DNA of 50,553 nt from Actinomycetota bacterium (GTDB lineage: Bacteria; Actinomycetota; Thermoleophilia; Gaiellales; Gaiellaceae), in contig JACDEU010000016.1 of the NCBI GenBank assembly GCA_013816245.1, forward strand, positions 1 to 50,553, read 5' to 3'. Position 1 is the first letter of the stretch. Each line of letters starts with the position of its first letter. Below, piece after piece: positions 15,195 to 24,061 of this stretch. Made by a program: the position numbers and the translations under genes. Under the pieces are notes generated by a model. The model was given only the letters and a program-made list of their open reading frames with translations. It ran no database searches and was not told the DNA's origin.

Positions 15195-16625
15195 ATGGCA
15201 ACTCGCCGAGAGCTTCCCGCCGACCTCGCAGCGGCGTTCGATCGAGCCCCGGAGGCGCGCGACCGCTTCGCGGCGCTGCCCGCCGACCAGCAGGCCGCCT
15301 GGCTCGACTGGGTCGACCACGCGCGGGGACGCCGTGCACGTGCGGGCCGCATCGACGAGTTGATCCGGCGACTTCTCCCCTCCGCCGCCGTCGCGGAGGA
15401 GGAGGTCGCCGAACCTGCAGGCCCGCCGGCCGAGCGGTACTGGTGGCTGTGGCTTCTGCTCCTGCTCTTGCTCGTGATCGGCGGTCTCCTCGCCTGGTAT
15501 TTCCTCAGCCGCGGCGACGACAAGGCCGTCGTCCCGAACGTCATCGGCCTGCGCGAGCAACAAGCTGCGATCCGGATCCACGACCGTGGCCTCGACGTCC
15601 TGCCGCGCACGGCTCCGAGCAACCGGCCGCCGAACGTCGTCTTCGCGGAAAAGCCGGGTCCCGGGACGCAACTCGGCAAGGGTCAGACCGTGACCATCTT
15701 CATCTCGAGCGGGCGCCTGGGGGTTCCCAACGTCATGGGCCTGCGCGAGGCGGAGGCGGTGCAGAAGCTTCAGGCGCGTGCTTTCAAGGTCGAGGTGAAA
15801 CGGGTGGCGTCGACGCGTCAGAAAGGCGTCGTCATCGACCAGGAGCCTGTCGCTGGCGTGACCGCAGCCCGCGGCACTACAGTCACGATCAGCGTTTCGA
15901 GCGGCCTCAAGCCCGTCGTCGTCCCGCGAGTCGTCGGGCAGACACAGGGAGACGCGGTGCAGGCGCTGACGAAAGCCGGGCTAAAGCCGGTCCTGCAGAA
16001 CGTCCCCTCTGACAAGCCTTCCGGGACCGTTGTCGGCCAGAAGCCTCCCGCCGGCAAGGAAGTCGACAAGGGCTCCAACGTGACGGTGAACGTCTCGACC
16101 GGAACCGGGACAGGGCCGTCGACGACCACCACGACGACGCCGACGACGACCACGACTGCGACCACCGCCACGGCGACGACGACGGTCGGCACGACGACGA
16201 CTGCCGCGGCGCCCGTCCGTGTGCCGCGTGTCGTGAGCCTCGCGCAGACGCCGGCCTTGCGCCGCCTGAACGTGCTCGGACTGAGGCCGACGGTCGTCTA
16301 CGTCCGCTCGAGCCAGCCGGCGAACCGCGTCGTCTCGCAGTCGCCGGCGCCGGGCACCACGCTCCGGCGCGGCGCGCCTGTGCGCGTCAACGTGTCTACC
16401 GGCCCGAATCCGCAGCCGAACGAAAGCGTGCCGAACGTCGTCGGCCAGGACCAGGCGACGGCCGTCCAGAACCTGCGCGACGCCGGCTTCAAGGTCGCGG
16501 TGCTGAACCGCCCGACCGCCGACCAGTCGAAAGACGGCCTCGTCGTCGAGGAGCAGCCGCGTGCCGGCTCGAGCATCCCGGGCGGCTCGCAGGTCACGAT
16601 CTTCGTCGGCCGCTTCAGCGGCTGA
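15195..16625 (+). CDS. OmdA-domain, transmembrane, five-PASTA-domain protein
   Basis: About 476 residues. Residues 4-62 (ELPADLAAAFDRAPEARDRF ... WLDWVDHARGRRARAGRIDE) look like the YdeI/OmpD-associated (OmdA) domain. A strong membrane helix (WWLWLLLLLLLVIGGLLAWYF) lies near 90-110. Outside follow five PASTA repeats, each with a VPxV[VIM]GL/Q start and an xxPxxGxxxxxG...V end, three before and two after a Thr-rich linker at about 312-350. PASTA domains bind muropeptides or lipid II, usually on Ser/Thr kinases; no kinase is present. ATG 15195 chosen; upstream frame lacks support. Divergent from the amidase by 77 bp. Confidence 0.85.
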   Translation: MATRRELPADLAAAFDRAPEARDRFAALPADQQAAWLDWVDHARGRRARAGRIDELIRRLLPSAAVAEEEVAEPAGPPAERYWWLWLLLLLLLVIGGLLAWYFLSRGDDKAVVPNVIGLREQQAAIRIHDRGLDVLPRTAPSNRPPNVVFAEKPGPGTQLGKGQTVTIFISSGRLGVPNVMGLREAEAVQKLQARAFKVEVKRVASTRQKGVVIDQEPVAGVTAARGTTVTISVSSGLKPVVVPRVVGQTQGDAVQALTKAGLKPVLQNVPSDKPSGTVVGQKPPAGKEVDKGSNVTVNVSTGTGTGPSTTTTTTPTTTTTATTATATTTVGTTTTAAAPVRVPRVVSLAQTPALRRLNVLGLRPTVVYVRSSQPANRVVSQSPAPGTTLRRGAPVRVNVSTGPNPQPNESVPNVVGQDQATAVQNLRDAGFKVAVLNRPTADQSKDGLVVEEQPRAGSSIPGGSQVTIFVGRFSG

Positions 16626-16699
16626 CCTTCAGAGCTCGCTGCGCCGCACCCGAACGCTTTCGGATCCTTTACGAGTTGCAAACCCTTTGCAGTTAGAAG

Positions 16700-18007
16700 G
16701 TGCATGTGGCAGGCGTGCCGGTGTACAGAGGGAGCTTCGGGCCTGCCCAGGCGGAACGATTGCTGTGGCGAGGGGGTTTCGGCCCCCGTCCCGGTGAGGC
16801 GGGACGACTGGCCGGGCGAGGTCTTGGCCAGGCAGTCCTCTCGCTCACGAGGCCTCCCGTCGAGCGCTTGACCGGTCCCGCACCAACGGACGACAAGCAC
16901 TTCCCGATCGCGCCCTACGACGCCTCGGGACATGACCACCTCTGGTGGCTCGACCGAATGGTGCGAACGAATCGACCACTCGTCGAGCGCATGACTCTTG
17001 TCTGGCACGACTGGTTTGCGACGTCGAACCAGGGTGTCGGGTCGCAGCGGCTGATGCTCGATCAGAACGCTCTCCTCCGACGACATGCGCTCGGATCGTT
17101 CCGCGACCTGGTTCACGACATCACCTCGGACCCTGCGATGTTGCAATGGCTCAACGGCAACAAGAACACGAAGAGCTCGCCGAACGAGAACTACGGCCGC
17201 GAGCTGATGGAGCTCTTCGCGCTCGGCGCCGATCGCGGCGCGTACACGGAAGTGGACGTCCGCGAGCAGGCGCGTGCGTTGACCGGGTGGCGGAGCCAGC
17301 GCGTCAAGGGTGTGGGGCCGACGAACTTCCGGTACGAACCGAAGCTCCACGACGACGGCACAAAGACGATCTTTGGCAAGAGCGGTAACTACGGCTGGCA
17401 GGACTCGGCTCGCCTCGTCGTCGAGCACCCGCTTCATGCCTCGTTCTTCGTCGGGAAGTTGTGGTCCTACTTCATACCGACTCCGCCGCCGCCCGCGACT
17501 CGGCACGCGCTCGAGAAGATGTACCAGCACAGCTACGCCGTTCGTCCGGTGCTCGAGGCGATCCTGCAGCACCCAGCTCTCTACACCGGGCCGCGCATGG
17601 TGAAGCCTCCCGCTGTCTTCGCCGCCGGAATGCTCCGCGCCCTTGGGCGCAGCATTCAAACGACGCAGTGGTTCCGCCTTGCTCCGGCGAGCGGGCAGCG
17701 GTTGTTCTATCCCCCCAATGTCGCCGGGTGGGACGAGACGCGCTGGCTCGATACCGCGACATTTCGTGGTCGCTGGTTTCTGGCTGCCCTGCTTGTGAAC
17801 GGTGCGGCGTCGTCTTCGGCGGCAGGACCGGAGAAGCTGGTCGATCGGGCCCTTGTGTACTGGAATCACTCCGCGGTGACGAAGGCGACACGGAGCGTGC
17901 TCGTCAAGTTCGCTCGTACCGGCCTCGCTCGCGGACACTCCGCGGCCGAGATCGAGACCGCCCTGCGTCAGCTCGTTGCAACGTCCCCGGACCTCCAGAC
18001 GGCCTGA
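16700..18007 (+). CDS. DUF1800 family protein
   Basis: 435 residues typical of DUF1800: WHDWFATSNQGV near 110, SSPNENYGRELMELFALG near 157 and the late YYPPNVAGWD-like FYPPNVAGWDETRW. The catalytic or structural role of the family is not established; its genes usually pair with DUF1501. Starts at GTG 16700 or more likely GTG 16706, which has AGAAGG at good spacing. It is coupled to the next gene through TGATG. No signal peptide is obvious. Confidence 0.86.
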   Translation: MHVAGVPVYRGSFGPAQAERLLWRGGFGPRPGEAGRLAGRGLGQAVLSLTRPPVERLTGPAPTDDKHFPIAPYDASGHDHLWWLDRMVRTNRPLVERMTLVWHDWFATSNQGVGSQRLMLDQNALLRRHALGSFRDLVHDITSDPAMLQWLNGNKNTKSSPNENYGRELMELFALGADRGAYTEVDVREQARALTGWRSQRVKGVGPTNFRYEPKLHDDGTKTIFGKSGNYGWQDSARLVVEHPLHASFFVGKLWSYFIPTPPPPATRHALEKMYQHSYAVRPVLEAILQHPALYTGPRMVKPPAVFAAGMLRALGRSIQTTQWFRLAPASGQRLFYPPNVAGWDETRWLDTATFRGRWFLAALLVNGAASSSAAGPEKLVDRALVYWNHSAVTKATRSVLVKFARTGLARGHSAAEIETALRQLVATSPDLQTA

Positions 18008-19392
18008 TGCCACGCCACGCCTGTTCCTGCAACGACTTCTCGCGCACGGAGCTATTGCGCCGTGCAGCCGCGGAGGCCGGGCGAGGCCTGCCCTCCATCG
18101 AGCCCGGCATGCCCATTCCTGCGGGAACCGGGCTTTCGCGCCGATCGTTCATCGCGCGATCCGCGGGCCTTGCGTTGGCCGTCTACGGCGGGGCCGGCCT
18201 GAGCGGACGCTTCCTGGACGAGGGAATCGCTCGCGCCGCATCGGCGAAGGGGTCGCCCGTGCTCCTCTCGGTTTTCATGGAAGGAGGATGGGACTCGCTG
18301 TCCGTGCTCTACCCCGGCGGCGACTCGCGCTATTACGCTCTGCGACCGAAACTCGCGTTGCCGGCCTCATCCGGGCTTGGGTTCTCCGAGGATCAACGTC
18401 TTCACTGGCATCCCTCGGCCGGGGCTTTGGCGACGCTTCACGGTGAAGGAAAGGTCGCCGTCATTCCCGGAATCGGGTACGACCATCCGGACAAGTCGCA
18501 CTTCACCTCGCGTCACTACTGGGAAGTGGGAGCGACCGACGCACATCTGCAGACCGGGTGGCTCGGTCGTTTCCTCGACGCAAACGGAACAGCGGACAAT
18601 CCTCTTCAGGGCGTCTCGTTGGACAGTCGGCTCCAGCCCGCGCTCGCAACAGCGCGGGTGCCCGTGGCGTCGCTGGACGGCCCCGACCGCTACGGGTTCG
18701 CACCGCCCAACGGAGCGAAGTTCCCGCTCGAAGACGACATGCTCGCCGCCGTTGCCCAACTGGGCGCCGCGCACGCGAATGCGAAGGATTCCGCCCTCCG
18801 TCAAGCTGCGGATGCGAGTGCCCAGGCTCACAGGCTTCGACGTTCTCTCTCGCCGCTGGCAGCCGGGGTAACCAGCCCCGTGCAGTACCCAGAGGCCCAG
18901 AAGGACGACTTTCCGCGGCGCCTCGCCGGCCTCGCCGCCATGCTCGCTGCGGGACTGCCGCTGAAGTGCGTCGCCATGCGGGCGCCGGGAATGTACGACA
19001 CGCATTCCGATCAGGCGGCCGACCTGAGCGACGGGTTGAAGCTAACGGCGGATTCCCTGCTCGCGTTCCAGCGTGACCTCGAGGCGCGCGGTCTTGCCGA
19101 TCGCGTGCTCGTCCATGTGTGGTCGGAATTCGGGCGTCGAGCCAAGGAGAACGGATCACTCGGAACCGACCATGGCGCCGCGGGTCTCGGCTTTCTCATC
19201 GGATCGCAGGTACGTGGCTCGATGATCGGGGAGTTCCCGGGGCTCGATCAGCTGGACGATCAGGGCAATCTCCGGCCGACTGCAGACTTTCGCGGCATCT
19301 ATTCGGCGATCTTCGAGCAATGGTTCGACACAGAGGCAGCCCGTGTGATCCCGAATGCCGGCGCATTTGCCCGCCCGAAGATCCTGAAGTGA
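18007..19392 (+). CDS. DUF1501 family protein with Tat signal
   Basis: 461 residues. RR at 45-46 in LSRRSFIARSAGLALAVYGG is a twin-arginine signal after a long N-region, so export folded is likely. The body has FMEGGWDSLSVLYPGG, HPDKSHFTSRHYWEVG, and WSEFGRRAKENGSLGTDHGA near 370, the alkaline-phosphatase-superfamily-like features of DUF1501. The ATG overlaps the DUF1800 stop. Substrate unknown. Confidence 0.87.
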   Translation: MPRHACSCNDFSRTELLRRAAAEAGRGLPSIEPGMPIPAGTGLSRRSFIARSAGLALAVYGGAGLSGRFLDEGIARAASAKGSPVLLSVFMEGGWDSLSVLYPGGDSRYYALRPKLALPASSGLGFSEDQRLHWHPSAGALATLHGEGKVAVIPGIGYDHPDKSHFTSRHYWEVGATDAHLQTGWLGRFLDANGTADNPLQGVSLDSRLQPALATARVPVASLDGPDRYGFAPPNGAKFPLEDDMLAAVAQLGAAHANAKDSALRQAADASAQAHRLRRSLSPLAAGVTSPVQYPEAQKDDFPRRLAGLAAMLAAGLPLKCVAMRAPGMYDTHSDQAADLSDGLKLTADSLLAFQRDLEARGLADRVLVHVWSEFGRRAKENGSLGTDHGAAGLGFLIGSQVRGSMIGEFPGLDQLDDQGNLRPTADFRGIYSAIFEQWFDTEAARVIPNAGAFARPKILK

Positions 19393-19748
19393 AGCGGCTG
19401 ATAGTCATCGCGCTCACGGCAGTGGCGTGCGCTGTGGCGGGGCCTGCCGACGCACTCGCTCCTCCGGCGCGGATGCAGGTGGCGGCGACGGAGTTCAACT
19501 TGGGTCTGTCCCGTCATACGATCAAGGCAGGTGCCGCATTGATCGAACTCGCGAACTACGGCGAAGACCTTCATGATCTCCGTCTCCGCCGTATCGGCGG
19601 CACGAAGATCTGGGGTACGCGCGTCGTCAACCCCGAAGACACGGCCGTGCTGACCGCAAAGCTCCTCCCCGGGCGTTACCGGCTCTGGTGTTCGATCGCA
19701 GACCACCGCTCGCTCGGAATGACGGCGCTCCTCACCGTGCGCCGCTGA
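19389..19748 (+). CDS. Secreted cupredoxin-like copper protein
   Basis: 119 residues with a signal peptide (KRLIVIALTAVACAVAGPADA) and one beta-rich domain. The ligand set of a type 1 copper site is present: H62 in GEDLHDLRLRR, then C101, H106 and M111 in LWCSIADHRSLGM. GTG 19389 overlaps the DUF1501 TGA by 4 nt, so it belongs to the same operon. It may carry electrons for, or deliver copper to, the exported neighbours. Confidence 0.78.
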   Translation: MKRLIVIALTAVACAVAGPADALAPPARMQVAATEFNLGLSRHTIKAGAALIELANYGEDLHDLRLRRIGGTKIWGTRVVNPEDTAVLTAKLLPGRYRLWCSIADHRSLGMTALLTVRR

Positions 19749-19796
19749 AGCTCGGGTTCGGCTGACCCCCTCCGAGATACCGCATGCGGATCGAGA

Positions 19797-19854
19797 GAGC
19801 CTGGCGCGCCTCCAGCCGGCGAACCGGCCACCACAGTCAGAGCGCGCCAGGCTC
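19797..19854. terminator. Branched hairpin between convergent operons
   Basis: GAGCCTGGCGCG (19797-19808) pairs perfectly with CGCGCCAGGCTC (19843-19854), enclosing a small GCCGG/CCGGC hairpin. It lies after the cupredoxin gene and before the convergent DUF1345 gene, the place for a bidirectional terminator. There is no clear T-run. Confidence 0.6.
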
Positions 19855-19889
19855 CGATGAGAGAGACCCGGCTCGCCGCGGAAACTTGC

Positions 19890-20543
19890 TCAATTATTCA
19901 GCAGGTTCGCAACCACGTTGATCGTGACCGCGATGATCACGGTCCCGAAGACGAATGACAGGAGCGCGTGCCGGATCACCGTGTGCCGGATCTCCTTGCG
20001 GCCGATCTGGGTGTCGGAGACCTGGTAGGTCATCCCGACGGTGAAAGCCAGGTACGCGAGATCGTGATAGTCCGGCTTGCTCTCGAAGTCGATTCCGCCG
20101 ACGGGCGGAGTGTAGTAGAGCCTCGCGTAACGGAGTGTGAAGGTCGTGTGGATCGCGGCCCAGCCGAGCGCGATGCTGAGCACGCCGACGATCGTCAGAA
20201 GCACCGCGTGCGCGCCGCTCTCCTTGCTGGCATCCGCGAGGGTGAGACCGACTGCGACGAGGCTGACGAGGCTCGCGCCGATGAGGATCGCATCGGCCGC
20301 CGTGCGCGAGTCGTCTTCGGCGAGCGAAAGCCGTGCCGTGGCTTCGGCGTCCATGCGGCCGATCATCGCCCAGACCCAGGCGAGGAAGACGATCGTGGCC
20401 AAGTCCCACGCGACGAGGACTGCAACCGACAAGCGGGCGCCTACGACCCACGTGACGACCAGCCCCAGCGCTCCGGCGACAGTCGCGACAGCCAGTCGCC
20501 GCAAAGCGAGTCCCTGGGTATCGGACGTGAAGAAGTTGCTCAT
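19890..20543 (-). CDS. DUF1345 family membrane protein
   Basis: 217 residues with about five membrane helices. The family segment DYHDLAYLAFTVGMTYQVSD near 160 and WDLATIVFLAWVWAMIGRMD near 40 identify DUF1345. ATG 20543 chosen over a long upstream frame that lies opposite the regulator gene. Function unknown; divergent from the BTAD regulator. Confidence 0.83.
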   Translation of the reverse strand: MSNFFTSDTQGLALRRLAVATVAGALGLVVTWVVGARLSVAVLVAWDLATIVFLAWVWAMIGRMDAEATARLSLAEDDSRTAADAILIGASLVSLVAVGLTLADASKESGAHAVLLTIVGVLSIALGWAAIHTTFTLRYARLYYTPPVGGIDFESKPDYHDLAYLAFTVGMTYQVSDTQIGRKEIRHTVIRHALLSFVFGTVIIAVTINVVANLLNN

Positions 20544-20614
20544 CGAGGCCGCTGAGTATCCCTGACTCGACAGTGACCAATCGTCACCGGAGGTGCTATC
20601 ACTTCGAGAACTGG

Positions 20615-22351
20615 ATGGACTTCCGCATCCTTGGCCCACTCGAGGTGCTCGACCAAGGACGGCGGGTCTCGATCCGCCGCGGGAAAGATCAGGCGCTTCT
20701 CGCGTACCTCCTTCTCCACGCGAATGAGTTGATCGCAAGCGATCGGCTCGTCGACGAGCTCTGGGGCGAGCGTCCCCCGCCGACAGCGGCCAAGATCCTC
20801 CAGAACGCTGTCTCGCAACTGCGGAAGGCGCTCGGCGACGACCGGCTCGTCACACGCCCGCCGGGGTACCTTCTGCGGCTCGAGCCCGGTGAGCTGGATC
20901 TCGACCGTTTCGAGGCTTTGGCGGAACGCGGCCGGGCAGCCCGTGATCCGAGGTTGTTGCGCGAGGCACTCGAGCTCTGGCGGGGTGAGCCACTCGCCGA
21001 TCTGCGGGACGAACCATTCGCGCAGCGCGCATCGCTTCAGCTCGAGGAGGCGCGGCTAGCCGCACACGAGGATCGGATCGAAGCGGATCTCGCCGACGGT
21101 CGCGACGCGCAGCTCGTCCCGGAGCTCGAGGGCTTGGTCGACCGACACCCGTTCGACGAACGTCTCTATCGCCAACTGATGCTCGCGCTGTATCGCGCGG
21201 GGCGTCCGGGCAATGCGCTCGAGGTCTACCAGCGCGCCAGGAAGACTTTCGACGAACAGCTCGGGCTTCAACCTGGACCGGAGCTCGAAGAGCTGCAGCG
21301 CAAGATCCTCAATCAGGACGACGAGTTGTCGGCTTCGCGAAGGGCGGCCCCGCTGGCGAGAGTCGCCGCCCCGCTGCGCCGCCTTCGGCTGATGCTCGTC
21401 TTGGCGGTTGCACTTGTCGGAGCTGCGGTCGTGATGGGGCTCTTGCTCTGGGACAACGGGAGCGGCGCTCCCGCTGTGATTCCGAACTCGCTCGTCAAGC
21501 TGGATCCGAACACCGGCAAGGTGCTCGACGTCATCGAGGTGGGGCGACAGCCGGTCGCGCTGGCCGTGGTCGGTGATGCCGTGTGGGTCTCCAACAATGA
21601 GGACGAAACGGTCACGCGTGTCGATCCGAGGACCGGACACACCGACACCATCGGAGGGCTCAGGCCTCCGCTAGACCTCGTCGCAGACGGTACGCGGTAC
21701 GTCTGGATCTCCACGAACGAGTACGAGCAGGTCACTCGCATCGACACGCGAACGCTCCACAAGGACATCGTCGTGCCGCTCGGCCGGAACACGTTTCTAC
21801 TGGGGATCGGCGCAGGGTCGCTCTGGGTGACCGAGCGGCCGCCCAATCTCGGCGATCGCGGGACCGTCGCCCGGATCAACCTCGAGACGGCCAAGGTCGA
21901 GCGCACATTCGAGGTGGGTCCCGTCCCGGTAGACGTCAAGATCGGGAAGGGGGCGGCCTGGGTCACCAATGGGGCCGACGCCTCGGTCTCACGCATCAAC
22001 CTCGGCGATGGCTCAGTCGAGCGCATCCCGATCGGAAGCGGGCCCGGCCACCTGGTGATTGCATTCGGTTCCGTGTGGATCATCGCCGGGCGGGAAAACG
22101 ACACCGTCTGGAGATTGAACCCTCAAACGCGGCAGCCGGACGCGGTGATCAAGGTGGGCAAATGGCCCTTCAATGTGACCGCGGACGGGCGTGGCCTTTG
22201 GGTCGCCCTCCGCGAGACAGGGAAGATCGTGCGCATCGATCCACGCACGAACCTGGTGACGAGAACGGTACGGCTCGGCTACAAGCCTCAAGGCATGGCG
22301 GTAGGTGCCGGCGCGCTCTGGGTGACGATCGGACACGGCAACCTGGGTTAG
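20615..22351 (+). CDS. BTAD-type regulator with transmembrane helix and YVTN-like propeller
   Basis: 578 residues from ATG 20615. Residues 1-90 are an OmpR/SARP-type winged helix (MDFRILGPLEVL start, LLLHANELIASDRLVDELWG), 95-235 a bacterial transcriptional activation domain (BTAD) ending LQPGPELEELQRKIL, a membrane helix near 259-279, and from about 288 a beta-propeller of repeats shaped like SLWVTE/AVWVTNGADASVSRI. DNA binding inside with a sensor outside is the obvious reading. Ligand and targets unknown; the divergent DUF1345 gene is a candidate target. Confidence 0.86.
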   Translation: MDFRILGPLEVLDQGRRVSIRRGKDQALLAYLLLHANELIASDRLVDELWGERPPPTAAKILQNAVSQLRKALGDDRLVTRPPGYLLRLEPGELDLDRFEALAERGRAARDPRLLREALELWRGEPLADLRDEPFAQRASLQLEEARLAAHEDRIEADLADGRDAQLVPELEGLVDRHPFDERLYRQLMLALYRAGRPGNALEVYQRARKTFDEQLGLQPGPELEELQRKILNQDDELSASRRAAPLARVAAPLRRLRLMLVLAVALVGAAVVMGLLLWDNGSGAPAVIPNSLVKLDPNTGKVLDVIEVGRQPVALAVVGDAVWVSNNEDETVTRVDPRTGHTDTIGGLRPPLDLVADGTRYVWISTNEYEQVTRIDTRTLHKDIVVPLGRNTFLLGIGAGSLWVTERPPNLGDRGTVARINLETAKVERTFEVGPVPVDVKIGKGAAWVTNGADASVSRINLGDGSVERIPIGSGPGHLVIAFGSVWIIAGRENDTVWRLNPQTRQPDAVIKVGKWPFNVTADGRGLWVALRETGKIVRIDPRTNLVTRTVRLGYKPQGMAVGAGALWVTIGHGNLG

Positions 22352-22352
22352 G

Positions 22353-22646
22353 TCAACCGGACTGCTTGGTCGAGGTGGGACGAGGCTCGGCCAGGCGCGC
22401 GTAGCGAAGCGCTTCCCAAAGGAGGTCGATAGTCGCCGTCAGGCTCCGCACTTCATCCGTCAGCCCGGAGCGCCAGAGCTCCTGTCTTTCCTCGACGCAC
22501 GATTCGATCGCTGTGGTGATGGCCGCAACGTCGTCGCCACACCCGCCGAGCAGATGATCGGCCCACACTGTTCTGAGTCGAGCGGCGTCAGTTGTCTCGG
22601 CGATGAATCCGCAAACCGGGCAGGCGATGCTCTCCATCGTTTGCAT
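22353..22646 (-). CDS. Small protein with N-terminal zinc knuckle
   Basis: 97 residues; CPVCGF at 9-14 is one half of a zinc ribbon and GGCGDD at 34-39 gives another Cys. The rest is helical and includes SGLTDEVRSLTATIDLLWEA. No family recognised. It converges on the BTAD gene with one base between stops. The alternative start MESIACPVCGF is three codons in. Confidence 0.6.
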   Translation of the reverse strand: MQTMESIACPVCGFIAETTDAARLRTVWADHLLGGCGDDVAAITTAIESCVEERQELWRSGLTDEVRSLTATIDLLWEALRYARLAEPRPTSTKQSG

Positions 22647-22684
22647 GCTAGGCGTGACGCCCCGCCCGACGACGGGCGCGGTTC

Positions 22685-23188
22685 CTACGGTGAGGCTTGA
22701 GTGGCCGTCCAGGGGAACCCGACGGACATGTCGCGCCCCTGCAAGACGTTGTCGCCCGCATCGGTGCCGGTCGACATCAGCGTCATCCGGAGACGCAGCG
22801 TCTCGTGCTCTCCAGCCGCGAAGCGGCCAAGATCGACGGACTGCAGATGCGTGACGGGCACACTGAAGATCGTTGCGCCGTCGGCGAGCCGCGTTGCGAC
22901 TACGGACAGCTGAGCTGCGAGGCGGGGATCGCCTGCGACGCGCGCCTTCAGCCGGTAGTTCGCCGGCAGAGAGCCGTCGTTCGCGATCGTGAGCGACTGC
23001 TTGACGGTTGCGCCGATGCGTAGTCGCTTGGCATCCATCGGCAGAGGTGAGGCCCAGCCGCCGCTGACGACGGTCCCGTGTGTGACCGACCCGAAAGCGC
23101 TCGGGCTGCGAAGCGCAGCCAACACGGAGGGCACGATCACGAGGGTCGCGAGAACGACGAGAACCGAGACGAAGATCTTTCGGGCCAT
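22685..23188 (-). CDS. Secreted protein, possibly CalY/TasA-like
   Basis: 167 residues from ATG 23188: a signal peptide (KIFVSVLVVLATLVIVPSVLA) then a beta-rich domain with SLTIANDGSLPANYRLKARV and LRLRMTLMSTGTDAGDNVLQ. The pattern of a hydrophobic signal followed by a strand rich in small residues and a late LxLxMTL resembles camelysin/TasA-type matrix proteins, but the similarity is only by eye. Starts at 23227 or 23278 are possible and would lengthen the N-region. Confidence 0.6.
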   Translation of the reverse strand: MARKIFVSVLVVLATLVIVPSVLAALRSPSAFGSVTHGTVVSGGWASPLPMDAKRLRIGATVKQSLTIANDGSLPANYRLKARVAGDPRLAAQLSVVATRLADGATIFSVPVTHLQSVDLGRFAAGEHETLRLRMTLMSTGTDAGDNVLQGRDMSVGFPWTATQASP

Positions 23189-23299
23189 GCTCTCATCGTC
23201 GTCCAGTTCGGTTGTGCGTCGCTCCATGTACGGAAGGCGTTCGCGTCCCCGCTTTGGATGAGCCGTTCTACTCATCAACCAAGGCCGAGCCCGAGCCGA

Positions 23300-24054
23300 C
23301 TACGGCTCGAAGGCTTCGAGCTTGGCCGCGGCGTCCTCGGCTTCCCGTCGGCTCTTGTCGGCGGCCTTTCGTGCCTTGGCCGCTTCGGCCTTGGCGCGGT
23401 CGGCTTTCTGGGCGTCTTCTTCGGCACGAACGGCAAGCTCACGGGAGCGCTGCTCGAGGTCCCGTCGCTTCGACTCGCGTTCGTCCTTCCGTCGCCGGCG
23501 CTCGGAGAGCTCATCGTCAGCGACCGGAGCTTTTCTTCGGCTCGCCTTTGCCGGAAGTTCGAGCCCGGCAAAAACGTCGAAGCCCGAGGGCTTCACCTCT
23601 CCTGTGAGGCGCCCGGCCTTCAACGCTGCACGGCCGGCATCGTCGACGGCGGCCGCACGCAACGTCGACGAGATCTTGTCGAGCACCGTGCTTCCGGCGG
23701 AACGTCCCGCGTGCTCGAGAATCTGCTGCGCGTGCTGGGTCAGTTCGCGTAAAGCCTTTCGCTCGTCCGCCTGCGCGCGTCGCAACGCATCTCCGGTGCC
23801 ACGCTTTTGAGCGCGTTCTCCTGAGCCTTCCGCAATCGCGAAGCCGACTCGAGCAGCAACTTGACCGTGCCCTGATAATCCCGCGCGAGTTGATTGATCG
23901 CCCAGGTGGCGATGCTCGGCTTGCTGAGCTGCTTGACCTCGTCTGCTGCAGAAGCGTCTCCCTCGTCCTTCAATCGACGCGCGAGCGCGTTGCGTGCAGC
24001 GGTGAACTCCTCGGGCGGAACCTCGAAGAGGCGATCGACTTCCCGCTCGGTCAT
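23300..24054 (-). pseudogene. Coiled-coil protein of unknown function, frameshifted in an A4 run
   Basis: Two frames join into one protein. The first part (24054 downward) reads MTEREVDRLFEVPPEEFTAA ... LRKAQENALK; the second ends in a long Lys/Arg/Glu coiled coil (SERRRRKDERESKRRDLEQR). At 23805-23808 the coding strand has AAAA. Adding one A gives NALKKRGTGDALRRAQADER and restores a continuous frame of about 250 residues. So this is either a natural frameshift or a homopolymer sequencing error. Function unknown. Confidence 0.68.
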
Positions 24055-24061
24055 CTGGCCG

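Noticed and set aside
16298-18013. 571-codon minus-strand frame opposite the PASTA and DUF1800 genes
   Set aside because: Pure antisense shadow; the plus-strand genes have clear family motifs.
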